The translations under genes were made by a program, and so were the position numbers. Below the pieces are notes generated by a model. That model worked only from the letters and a program-made list of their open reading frames with translations. It was not told the origin of the DNA and made no database searches. From NCBI RefSeq assembly GCF_008831285.2, contig NC_045148.1:22882283-22946282 (forward strand): DNA of 64,000 bases, in the 5' to 3' direction. Origin of the DNA: Nymphaea colorata. Taxonomy: Eukaryota; Streptophyta; Magnoliopsida; Nymphaeales; Nymphaeaceae. Positions 1 to 9,893 of this stretch are shown here, in pieces (the first letter of the stretch is position 1; every line of letters starts with the position of its first letter).

Positions 1-210
1 TGGGAGGAGCGGGAGGAGCAACTAGGTCATCAACGGTGCTCAAACAGGTTAAGTCTCAGGGTGACTTGGGTTCCAACGTAGGGCTCGCCGAGCTAGAAAG
101 GTCTAACCCAAGCGAGTCCCATTTACACGATCCTTGAGGCATCCTAAGATCAAAATCTTAGGTAAATGGCTCGGCCAAACCTGACCGAGCCCTTGTGACC
201 AGCAACCGAA

Positions 211-230
211 GTGAGGGCGGGTCCCCTCAC
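211..230 (+). other. LTR stem-loop (GTGAGGG/CCCTCAC type)
   Basis: A perfect 7-bp inverted repeat, GTGAGGG and CCCTCAC, encloses a 6-base loop. The same element occurs at 18842-18861, 28023-28042, 43061-43080, 47249-47268 and 55815-55834, always followed by GAGGTCCCC. In subfamily-2 LTRs the stem changes to GTGTGGG/CCCACAC, keeping the pairing. Its role is unknown. Confidence 0.7.
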
Positions 231-2658
231 GAGGTCCCCACTCTGGGCTCAAAAGGCTCAGGTGCTTGAACCTTTTCCTTTACGCATGGGCACTAGGCCC
301 GAGTTGTTTATATGCATTTTTAGAGTAAGTAGGTTCATTTTAGGCTTGTCAACAAGAGGATTCGAAGCAGGAACCTAGCCTAGTGGGTTGTGCTTGGCAT
401 TTTGGATTTGGGTTTTGGGTAGAGAGCGAGCTTTGGATGGTAAACTCGTCTCACATAGGATTAGTATTTAAGTATTTGGATCTATGTACAAAGGAGGAAA
501 GTTTAAGGAAAAGAACTCATTTTGCGAGCTTGTGCTCTCTCTCTCCTCCGTGTGAGGCTTGTCTCTCCCTCCTCTCTCTCGAGGAATTCTGAATCTAAAT
601 CAATGCATGTCCCTCACCCGTGAGTGTGAGAGTTGTGCCTTCTCATCCCCTCGCGCCCCCTCAGCCCGCGGCGTCTTCTTCCTCCATTAAAGAACTTGGA
701 GCACCGGCGGTGAACCAGCCATTTGTCGAGTTGAAAGGCTTGCGGCGGATCTTCCTCCAATTCGGCGGTGATCCCTCCCTCGTCCACGGTGTCATCCCCA
801 TTCGAATAGTATTACAGCAACGCCCAATACCTTCTTCACGATCACGGTGAGGTTGAGAGGCTGGCATTGTAGCAGGGAAGATTGAATCCGATAGAGGATT
901 CAATACCGACCGCAAGAAGGTTAGTAGTTTGATTCATTGTCTTCGTGAAAGTTGTGTAGGAGCTCATCTTGGGGAGAGCCTTCCCAAGGTTTCTGTCCAC
1001 CTCTCGGTTTACCCGGGAGCAGAGTTCGAGACTTCCCCGGTGAAGATCCTCTAGATCACTTCCTATACGTCTGGAAGAAGCATTGCAATCGTAAGCCTAA
1101 TCTCGCCTAAAGTCCGAGTTGTTTTATCGGAGGAACGGCCACGAATTCAAGTTCGAGGTCTCGGCCTGTTCCCATTGTTCTCTTCGGTCCAGCAGAGTAA
1201 TTCTGGCTGTATCTTGAGTTCTGTCCATGGGAAACCCGCGCCCAAAGGCTGATTGGAATCGCGGATTCAAGAGCTCCGACATACTCAAATTCGAGCCCTA
1301 TTCGGTGGCGGAGTTGCGAGATCGGTTCCCCGTCGGAATCCAGCTGTTCTCCAGCCTGTCTTGCAACTTCCGGCGACCCCGTTAGTTCTGGCGTTAGAGG
1401 ACGGCCTTTTCCTCACTCTGGTGAAAGCTCACGTAGAGAAGGAAGGGGCATCTCGGTCAAACAAGGAGGCGTCGCTCAAACCGCGCCACCCACTTCACCA
1501 AGTGCGAACCCACTTGGCCTCGGCTGAACCAGGTAAGTCCAATCTCGTCCCTTGCTTCCTCCACGTGTCGCCCATCCAGCCTCCCATTCCCAACCTGTAA
1601 TCCAGTTATTTCCCAAGTGTCCCTCGTTCGAGGAATCCTAGGAACGTGTCCCCTAACTTGTAGGACCGTGCTCGCCACCTTGCCTACTTCCCCTGTTGTG
1701 CTAAGTCCTTCTCCTAGTCGCATGTAGTCTCAGCCGCTCATCCATCCACGTGTCAAGATCTGCTGCCCCACGACCAAGCTTGCTTACCACATCGCAAGAC
1801 CCCTTTCCCACTTAGCCCTCTCGTCTTGCCACCTCACCCCTGGCCTTCCCCACTTTGTGCGCCACTTCCCCCACTCGCGCTCCTTTTCCTAGCTTTTAGC
1901 GCAAGTCCCTTAGGACTCGCTCTTCCTCTTGGCCACCTCCCCACTTCGCCCAACCGCAGCTACTCCTCACCTTCGATCGCTCCACGTGTTCTAATCCCCT
2001 TCCTTGCGAGACTCCCTTAAGCCACGTCGCCCACTTCCCTCTCTCTCGCATTCTAGTCTTCAGTCCATTTCCCTTAGCTTTAGGAAAGTGCATTCGCTTT
2101 TCCTTGTTGCTAGGAACCCACCTAGTGCACCCTAGCCAGCCGTCCATCTTGCCACGTGGCAAGTAATCGGTCCCTCACCCCACCGACCAGACTCACCTAG
2201 TCCTAACCCAGCAAGACCTTGACCGGACCCCATCCTAGTCAACCCCCTTGTCGCCTTGACCCAAGCCAACTCGATTTAGCCTCACTTAACCCATTAGGGA
2301 CTCGGTCAAACCCGAGCCAGATTAGGTTGAACCCAGTTGACTCGAGCCTACCTCGAGTGACACACTTGACCGGACTTACCCGGGCTCATTCTTTGACCGC
2401 TTCTTACTCAACCGGCTAACTAAGTCCCTTCGGCCGAACCTTGCCTTAACCTCATCTTCAGTCACTCAGCCACTCGACCAAGCCCACCTACTAGCTAGAT
2501 TAACCCCCTTCCGCACCTAAGCCCAACTCCTCTTTGGCCTACCAGAGCCCTTAACCCCTCTTGACTAGACCAGCCTACCCATAGAGCCCCGCCCGTCCGA
2601 GCTAAACCGACCTTAGCTAGGGACTAGGCACAGCCGGAGACGCTAGCAGTTCGCTAGC

Positions 2659-2731
2659 CGTCGTCGGCCAGCACCTCGGCCACCCCCGACGTCGTCGGCT
2701 AGCACCTCGGCCACCCCCGACGTCGTCGGCC
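2659..2731 (+). repeat. 31-bp tandem duplication inside LTR1
   Basis: A 31-base unit beginning CGTCGTCGGC occurs twice, at 2659-2689 and 2690-2720, with one C/T difference, followed by a partial third start. The matching place in element D has a single unit, so this is a local duplication. Confidence 0.8.
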
Positions 2732-3886
2732 TTCTCTGCCGACACCTGTGGCCGAGCCCTTCCAGAGGCAGGCAGGTAGGTGCTGCCGCAATCGGCACTC
2801 GCCCCCTTCGGCTCACCGCGGCATCCAGCCCGCGCCTTCGGCGACAGGCGGTCGCCCATTTTCCTCGGCACCCGGCAGCAGGCGGCTGCCCAGGTCCGGC
2901 ATCCCGCCGACCCTTCAGTCCTTCAGCAGGTGCCCATCAGGTCAAATTCCGCCCGACGTCCTATCTGCTGACCTGCTCCCGACAGCAAACATCTGCCTTG
3001 GTCGCTCGTCCGCAGGCCCGTGACAAACAGCAGGCTGCCGTCCTCGGCGACGCGCCCGTCAATCCTCGCCCGACAGCAGGCGGCTGTCCCGGCCCGCGTT
3101 CTGCCCACTTCCACCCGATAGCGGGAGGCTGTCCAGGCCGCGCGCTTCACGCCGGCCCGTGAGCTGCACTGCCCGGGGATTAGGATTTCACCCCTTGGCC
3201 GGTAACTCTCTCTAGCCTCCTTGTAGATTCAGGGAGGGTGTTGTTTTCATTTCAGTCTTAGGTATCAATTAGTTTGCTTATGTTTCTGCTTTAGCCTAAG
3301 GCTTCGGACTAGCTCCCCTCTGTGGCACCTCGAGGGCCCTTTGCCCGAGACACGGTCACAAAGAGCCAACCTTCCCATTTGCTTTCGTTGGGTGTGGTTT
3401 GCTCGGTAGAGTGGTTTGCATGGTTTGGAATGGTTTGTGAGTGAGTTGAGAGTGTTGCTCTTTATCGCTCGCGCTTGTAAAGCCTGTAACCCTACTGTAG
3501 TCAGGTGTAGTAGGTTTATCCTTAGTTAGGTTGGGAAACTTAACTCTACTTGTAATTCTATCCTAGGGTTTTTTGCGCCGGGGTCTGTCTGGCCGGGTAG
3601 ATTGTTTTGTATAATTTTTACTTAGGATTTTTGGTTTTTGGGAAGTACTCAAGAAGGTCTTGGGAATTAGGACGTTCTTGGTTAGAAATTTCTAGCCTAC
3701 CAGGGACGAGTCCTAACATATACCTTTTCCTATCGGGTTTGCGCCGGGGTCCTCTCCGGTCGGGTAGACAAGTTTATTAATTTGTTTAGGATTTTGAGTT
3801 TTTTTTAGAGTGTTCCTCAAGAAGTTCTTTGGAACTTAGGGCTACTTCGGTTCGGTCTGACTGGTCCGCCCGGGTAGTGCCTAACA

Positions 3887-3891
3887 GAATC
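3887..3891. other. GAATC between two abutting LTRs
   Basis: Five bases separate the CCTAACA end of LTR1 from the TGTTACGG start of LTR2. GAATC is also the sequence just before the 3' LTRs of elements A and D (end of the polypurine tract). It may be a target-site duplication made when the LTR1 element inserted just 5' of an existing 3' LTR. The other copy would lie outside the window. Confidence 0.45.
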
Positions 3892-4267
3892 TGTTACGGA
3901 CCCATCTGTAGGTCCAGACCCAACAAGGCATGATCAGCCAGAACCAGTCGGCCAAGGCACAAAGCCTCGGACTTATGGGCTCAATCGCTAAGGCAGCATG
4001 AAGAAGTCCCAAGCGAGGCTAAGTCGGCACCCGAACCAGTTGCAGAGGGTGGAGTGGGAGGAGCAGCTAGGTCCGGAAGAGTGCTCGAACCAGGTGGAAC
4101 TCAAGACGTTCTAGAACCCATTGCGTGGCCCACCGAGCTTGACCAGGCCAATCCGAGCGTGAGTCCAAATCCCCCGAACGCTTGAGCCTAACTAAAGCCG
4201 AACGGCTTAGGTTCAGTTCTAAGTCACTCGGACTAGACCCATGCACCAACACCCGAAGTGTGGGTGG

Positions 4268-4287
4268 CAACCCACACAAGGTCCCCG
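4268..4287 (+). other. LTR stem-loop (GTGTGGG/CCCACAC type)
   Basis: A perfect 7-bp inverted repeat sits at the same LTR position as the GTGAGGG/CCCTCAC stem of the other subfamily. The fourth base pair has changed from A-T to T-A and the loop sequence also differs. LTR3 has the same type at 8012-8031. Confidence 0.7.
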
Positions 4288-4495
4288 CCCTAAGTCCACA
4301 AGACTTAGGGATTTTCACATTTGATTTATGTGCTGGGCGCTAGTTCTGATTTATATTATGTGTCATTCAATTAATGTTGATAGCGGGTTTTGAATAAGAG
4401 ACCTAGCAAGGCGGGTTGTGCCTTGCGCATTTTTGTAAGGGGGCGGGTTAGCGAGCTTGGTTAGGATATAATTAGGGCTCGCATTTTAGACTTAG

Positions 4496-4503
4496 TATAA
4501 ATA
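4496..4503 (+). promoter_or_regulatory. TATA box of LTR2
   Basis: TATAAATA lies 604 bases inside the LTR, at the same relative place as in the other LTRs, and a CT-rich stretch follows within about 70 bases. Confidence 0.6.
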
Positions 4504-7500
4504 CTTTGTAAACAATGTACAGAGGATGCGAAAATTGAATGAGATTGGCCATTTGGCGTTTTCACTCTCTCTCCTCTCTCAAGGCTTCTCCCTTCTCGTC
4601 TCCCACCTTGCTCAACCCGAGAGCCAGGCGTCTCCTCCCTCCTTGCGTCCTCTACCACCACGGCGCCTCCATTTCCAGAAGATCCTTGAAGAGCTACCGT
4701 CCCTAGGACACCGGGATAAGGATTGAAGACTTAGGCGGATCTCCTACACCGGTGGTGGTCCCTCCTTTGCTCACGTAAGTACCCCTTTCGTTTCTTTTGC
4801 AAATCTGGAATTAGTGCCTATTCCCTGATCACGAGGGAATCGAGAGGCTAATTCCGGTGTAGGGAAGATTGAAGGCGCGGGTTCTACCGTCGGCTTCAAT
4901 ACGACACCGAAGAGGGCAAGATTCCGATCTTCTTCTTGCTACGAGATCTGTGTTGTGCAGGTTTAGACTCGGGGTTACCTCCCCCTAGTTCCTCCCTCGG
5001 CGTACCCGAGAGTGGAGTTACGGGCGTGGGTGAAGCTGCCTCTAAACCGCAGCTTACACTTCTGGTCGCACGTTGGAAATCGTTAGTATTGTCCTTAGTA
5101 GGGATTTGGCCGGTCGAAAGAAAAGAGATCGATTAAAATCAATACGATCGGCTTTGGTTCTTCCTTTGAATCGGTCGGACCAGCAGACTGAAAATCTCAA
5201 TAACTTGTTCTCTGGTCGGGATCTGAGACTATGGATTAGCCTAAGAGAATCGCCCAGAAAAACACTTCAAAATAATACAATTTGGGCAAGATTCGACGGC
5301 TAGGAAGTGAGGTTGAACTACCGCCGGAAAAGGTGTAATTCCGGCCACCGCTGCAAGTTCCGGTGGTCGCCATTGATTCCGGCTGGGCACACTGGTCAAT
5401 TGGACTTCAGGATCAAGCCCTAGCCGCCGGCGCGAAATTGGAGATTCCTCCTTGGTCGCACATCCGAATCCGGTAAGTCCTCTCTCGTTTCATCTCGACC
5501 CTTCGTTTGGACACCTGTCAGCCATCCAGCCACCTTCCCGAGACCTTCCCCCATCAGCTGCCACCTGTCCCAGACCGAGATCCCCTCGGAATTCCCTGCT
5601 CCACTAAGATAGGAAACCCTACTGCGCAGCCGCGTCCCTCCCCTTGTCGCATTCTCCACCGCGTCAACCCTAAACTCTCCCGATCTCTCACGCGTTCATC
5701 TTGACACGTGTCGAGATCTCGCCCAGCCTTCCGCCACCTCATCCTCCAGCTCCTCGCCCTGGTCCCGCCTTCAAGCACGTGTCACCCGGAGAGGCCCTGC
5801 GAGATTCCCCTTGCCTACCTTTCCGGATCTAGCTTCCTTAGATTTAGGAAAGCTCCGCCACCTCGCATCTTCTTTCCTATTTCTCCTCAGCCACAAATCT
5901 CCTTTCCCCATTGACCTAATCCGCATCCCCCATCAGCCGTAGATCTCCTCCACGTGTCTCCATCTCAGCCTTGGAGTAGCCCAAGCTCACCCAAGAGTGA
6001 CATCTGGCCCTTCGCCACAATCTCCCTCCCCTTCTTTGTCAAGCTCCTCCCTATCACTTAGGAAACAGTTTGAATCTTTCCCTAATAGCTAGCCACTTCC
6101 TAGCTAATTCTGTCTCGGTCCCTCCATCTTGCCACGTGGCAATCATCGGTGCCCCTTCCCTTGGTTTGACCAACCAAGCCCTACCCCACCTAGCTAGGAG
6201 CCCTCACGCGCTGACACCTCACCTAGGTTCCCCCTTTCCCTCGCCCTTGTCCTAAACCGCTATCTTTCTATCACCTTAGCCGAATCTAGGTGCCACCTAC
6301 CGAGCCCACTTCCTTGACAACCCCCTTAGTGACTCGAGCCTACCTCGAGTGACCCTTGACCTAATTGACCCGGACCCACTGAGCTAGGTCCATTTAGTCA
6401 ACTACCTACCTAGTCAACCCTACCCACTCTTGGTCAACATTGACCTTCCACCGCGAGCTTAGGCTCGACCCTAGCCTACCCAATCGGACCTCCTAATAGC
6501 TAGGTCAACCCACTACCGCACCTAAGCCCTCTCTGACTTAGCCTACCCCAACCCGAACCTGTTTGACCAGACCGACTCCCTAGTAGAGCCCAGCCGAACC
6601 CAACCAACCCAGCCTTAGTAGGTCTAGGTTCTGCGGGCTTGCCGGCCCTTGCAGCGGCCACTCCTCCTCCGTCGGCACCTACCAGCGCACGTGGCCGAGC
6701 CACATACCGGAGACAGGCAGGTAGGCGCTGTCGCTGTGACAGCAGCCCCCCTCGGCTTCCCAGGCGGCCCTTCCGGTCCGGGTTCCTCCGTCGTCAGCGC
6801 GCAACAGCAACCGGACATCGTCCCGCGACAGGCGGCATCCTTCCGATCGGCGCCGCTCGTTCCCGACTGCAGGCGAGAGCTCTTAGGCGAACGTCATCAG
6901 CAGCGACCGCAGCAGCCTGTCGGCCACGTCCTTCATCCTCGGTGCGCATCCTTCAGCTCTGCTCAGCGTTTGTCAACAGCACTCTCCCGACGCCAGCGCT
7001 CGCTCGAGCAGACTCCCTAGCCGCAATCGCGCAGCGGCCACAGCCAGCGAGCAGCGTCCAGGCCTAGGCTGTCGACCAGTCTTCCAGCGCGCGGCCACCC
7101 GCCAGCGCCCTTCCGTCAGCAGCCCAGTCCGTGCAGCAGGCTACGAGGAGGCTCTCCTCAGCTGGTTTTCCGGATCCGTAAGCTGCAGTGCTCGGGGGCT
7201 GGTTCTCACCCCGAGACGTGTATCCGGCTACGCCAAGGGTGAACCTTGGCCGGTATCGTCTCTCTTACCCCCTTGTAGCTTCGGGTGGGATTTTGCTTTA
7301 AGTATTAGGAAGCATAGTAGTTTCTTTCAGTTTATTGCTTTAGCCTTGGCTTCGGCCTAGCTCCCCTTTGAGGTACCTCGAGGGCACTGCACCCGAGACA
7401 CGAGCACAAGGAGCAAGACCACCTATTTATTTATGTTGGGTGTGGTTTGCACGTTAGTGTGGTTTGCGTGGTTTGTGAGTGAGATTGAGAGTAACTCTTG

Positions 7501-7644
7501 TATCGCTCGCGGATTGTAAGGCCTCACGACCCTTCTTGCTTTGTGTAGTAGGCAGACCCTAGTTAGGATTTTTGGGAAACCTACACTTGTACCCCTCTAC
7601 CTATTTGGGTTTGCGCCGGGGTCCTGTCCGGCCGAGTAGATCTT

Positions 7645-7938
7645 GTTACGAACCAACCACTTGGTCCCGACCCAAGGCCGACAGAGCAGGCCGGACCCAG
7701 CCGGCTGAAGCGCAAGGCGTCTGAGTTGTGGGTTCAGACCATGGAGCACGTCGCCGACTCTACCAAGGAGGCTAATGAAGCACCATCACCGATTGCAGCG
7801 GGAGGAGTGGGAGGAGCAACCAGGTCCGAAGAGGTGCTCAAACTGGATAGGTCTCAAGGCGTTTCTAAGCTAACTGTTGGGCTCACCGAGTTAGTCAAGA
7901 TAGACCCCAATGTGAGTCCGGGTATCCTAGACGCTTGA
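7645..7938 (+). CDS. U3-encoded pol tail reading frame (LTR3 copy)
   Basis: This frame would continue pol through the polypurine tract into a 3' LTR. It is open for 97 codons and ends in TGA. It shares a basic KRKAS(D/E)LW core and an AAGG..GGATRS core with the matching frames in B, D and A. There is no pol upstream here, so this copy is a relic. Function is unknown; the KRK stretch could be a nuclear-localisation or nucleic-acid-binding patch (inference). Confidence 0.45.
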   Translation, partial: VTNQPLGPDPRPTEQAGPSRLKRKASELWVQTMEHVADSTKEANEAPSPIAAGGVGGATRSEEVLKLDRSQGVSKLTVGLTELVKIDPNVSPGILDA

Positions 7939-8277
7939 GCCAGTTCTAAAGACCTAGATTTCTAGGCAATTGGCTAAGTCACTCAGATTTAGCCCATGCA
8001 CTTGAACCGAAGTGTGGGCGGCAACCCACACGAGGTCCCCGCCCTGGGCTCACAAGGCTCAGGGACGATTCATTACGCATTCAGCTAGGGCGCTAGGCCG
8101 AATATTCAATTCAGGTACTTAGTTGATTTTGGTTCTTCATTTCAGCACTTAGCCATTCTTTTGTGTACAAGGCAATTTGAATAAGAGACCTAGGCCGAGC
8201 GGGATGTGCTCGACGCTTTAGTAAATGGATTACATTAGAGGAGCGGGTTAGGATTGCAAACCCGTCTCAAAACAAGT

Positions 8278-8285
8278 ATATATAC
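8278..8285 (+). promoter_or_regulatory. TATA box of LTR3
   Basis: TATATATA lies 634 bases from the LTR start. Because LTR3 is fused to an integrase fragment about 290 bases downstream, this promoter could in principle drive a chimeric transcript. Confidence 0.5.
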
Positions 8286-8564
8286 TTTTTGGATCATTCC
8301 GATTGTAAGCAATTTTTGATTAAGGAATTCATTTGTCGAGTTTTACTCTCTCTCCTCTCTCGAGGTCTCTCTCTTCTCCCTCTCGTCTCCCACCTTGCTC
8401 ACCCGAGAGCTAGGTGTCTCCTCCCTCCTCGCGTCCTCTACCTCCACGGTGCTTCCCTACTCCGAAAACTATCCTTGAAGAGCCAAAGTCCCAAGACACC
8501 GGCATAAGGCAGCGACGACTTAGGCGGATCTCCACCACCGGCGGCGGTCCCTCCTTCGTTCACG

Positions 8565-9893
8565 TAAGAGGAGAGATACTCTACAAGAAGAGACGAGCAT
8601 TGGTACCTAAGGACTCACCTCTCAAGAATGAGCTACTCAAACATTTTCATGATTCGAGTATTGCTGGTCACGAAGGCGTGGCTAAAACCATGGGGCGCAT
8701 TAAGGCACAGTTTTGGTGGGAGGGAATGAAAGCAGACGTGAAGAGTTATGTGAAAGCATGCCCAACCTGCCAACGCGAAAAGTATGAGGCCACCAAGCGT
8801 CCAGGGCACTTGAACCCCTTGCCCATACCAGACAAACCGTGGGAAGATGTATCAATGGACTTCATTGATGCGATGCCACGAGCTGAAGGAAAAGAGGCGG
8901 TGTTGGTTGTGGTAGACAGATTAACAAAGTACAGCCATTTCATGGCACTACCAAGAAACTACCATGGGCCAATGGTCGCAAGTGTTTACCAAGATCACGT
9001 AGGAAAGCTGCATGGTATGCCCCAGACCATTGTCTGCGATCAGGATTCAATCTTCCTCAGTGCTTTTTGGAGGGAGTACATGAAAATGGCAGGGACAGTG
9101 ATCAACTTTAGCACCGCCCATCATCCTCAAACAGATGGGCAGAGTGAAGTAGTCAACAGGACGTTGGAGACTTATTTGAGGTGTTACGCCGGAGAGAGGC
9201 CCAACACATGGGTCAAATACTTATCCTGGGCTGAGTGGTCCTACAACACCAGCCTACATTCTGGAACCGGCATGACCCCCTACGAAGCCCTGTATGGCTA
9301 TCCACCGACTTCAATCCCCAGGTATGAGGTAGACACAGCGAGGGAAGATGAAGTCGATGTTGCGTTGAGAAATAGGGATGACATTCTGGCCACACTCAAA
9401 TGGAACATAGAGTGGGCCCAGGCTAGAATGAAGAGGGCACATGACAAAGGGCGTAAGGATAGAGAATTTGAGGTAGGAGACATGGTTTGGTTAAAGCGGC
9501 TGCCCATGAGGCAGAAATCGTTGCTAGGACAGCCCTACTCGAAGCTTCTGCCAAGATACTATGGGCCGTTTCAAGTACTTCAAAAGATTGGCAAGGCAGC
9601 CTACCGCATAGCCCTACCACCTACAGCCCTTGTTCATCCCGTATTTCATGTATCTCGGTTAAAGCCGCATCATGGGCCAGTACCAGAACAAGAGGAGCCG
9701 TTACCCGATGTTAGCCACCGGCCCTATCGAATCCTCAAACATCGATGGGTCACACGAGATGGAAGAGCCCGTCATGAAGTTTTGATCGAATGGGAAGGAA
9801 TCGATGGTGGTACCTCCTGGGAGTTGTTTGACAAGATAAAACTCCAATCCCTACAGGAGCTTGGGGACAAGCTCCATCTCAGGAGGGTGGATC
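8565..9893 (+). pseudogene. Family-C integrase and chromodomain fragment (element E)
   Basis: An uninterrupted frame encodes the end of pol: the HHCC zinc-binding region (HFHDSS..GHEG, CPTCQREKYEA), the integrase core with all three catalytic acidic residues (MDFIDAMP, CDQDSIF, HHPQTDGQSEVVNRTLE), the GPF..KIGKAAYRIALP region, and a chromodomain (PYRILKHR to VLIEWEGIDGGTSWELF). Gag, PR, RT and RH are absent. The frame stays open upstream into LTR3 without an in-frame ATG; the first ATG near 8689 lies inside the zinc region. A one-base deletion near 9848 shifts the frame before the 3' LTR, so the usual tail is lost and translation stops at 10048. CDQD replaces the CDRD usual in its relatives. 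Confidence 0.85.
9881..9891 (+). other. Polypurine tract of element E
   Basis: AGGAGGGTGGA lies two bases before the 3' LTR start (TGATACGG), exactly as in element C. It would prime plus-strand synthesis. Confidence 0.7.

Larger units (their letters stand above)
1..3886 (+). mobile_element. LTR1: Ty3/gypsy LTR, 5' end outside window
   Basis: This is an LTR of the same subfamily as element D: its first bases align with the D 5' LTR about 160 bases after the LTR start. It ends in CCTAACA, the shared LTR terminus. No primer binding site follows, so it is a 3' LTR or a solo LTR. The U3 reading frame described under Findings is open from the window edge to a stop at 135-137. A stem-loop lies at 211-230, a weak TATA-like TATTTAAG near 466, a pyrimidine-rich CT block near 535-580, a GGTAAGT donor-like site at 1532-1538, and the UGUA-rich block near 3463-3500. 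A 31-bp unit is tandemly duplicated at 2659-2720; the D LTRs have one copy. Small ORFs across this LTR show no family resemblance and are not genes. Confidence 0.85.
3892..7643 (+). mobile_element. LTR2: subfamily-2 Ty3/gypsy LTR, 3' end missing
   Basis: It starts with TGTTACGGACC and follows the same order of blocks as the other LTRs, but it has diverged from them. Features: stem-loop with GTGTGGG/CCCACAC arms at 4268-4287; TATA box TATAAATA at 4496-4503; CT-rich leader near 4560-4590; donor-like CACGTAAGTACCCC near 4758; GGTAAGT at 5472-5478; UGUA-rich block near 7499. The U3 frame is closed by a TAA after about 32 codons, unlike most other copies. It stops after the block GTCCGGCCGAGTAGATCT, where LTR3 begins, so the last roughly 240 bases up to CCTAACA are missing. 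No gag or pol is attached. Confidence 0.8.
7644..8568 (+). mobile_element. LTR3: 5' quarter of a subfamily-2 LTR
   Basis: It begins TGTTACGAACC directly after the broken end of LTR2 and matches the first 0.9 kb of LTR2. The stem-loop is at 8012-8031 and the TATA box (TATATATA) at 8278-8285, with a CT-rich leader after it. The copy ends within CACGTAAG, where sequence switches to family-C pol; TAAG is shared by both partners. The 3' part of a similar LTR reappears at 17097-18484 and 31424-31602. These may be one LTR split by later insertions, with about 1.4 kb lost from the middle (inference). Confidence 0.8.

Noticed and set aside
8414-8690. Start of the chimeric integrase ORF at 8414
   Set aside because: The codon at 8414 is GTG inside LTR3 leader sequence. 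Nuclear plant genes do not normally start there, and no in-frame ATG precedes about 8689.
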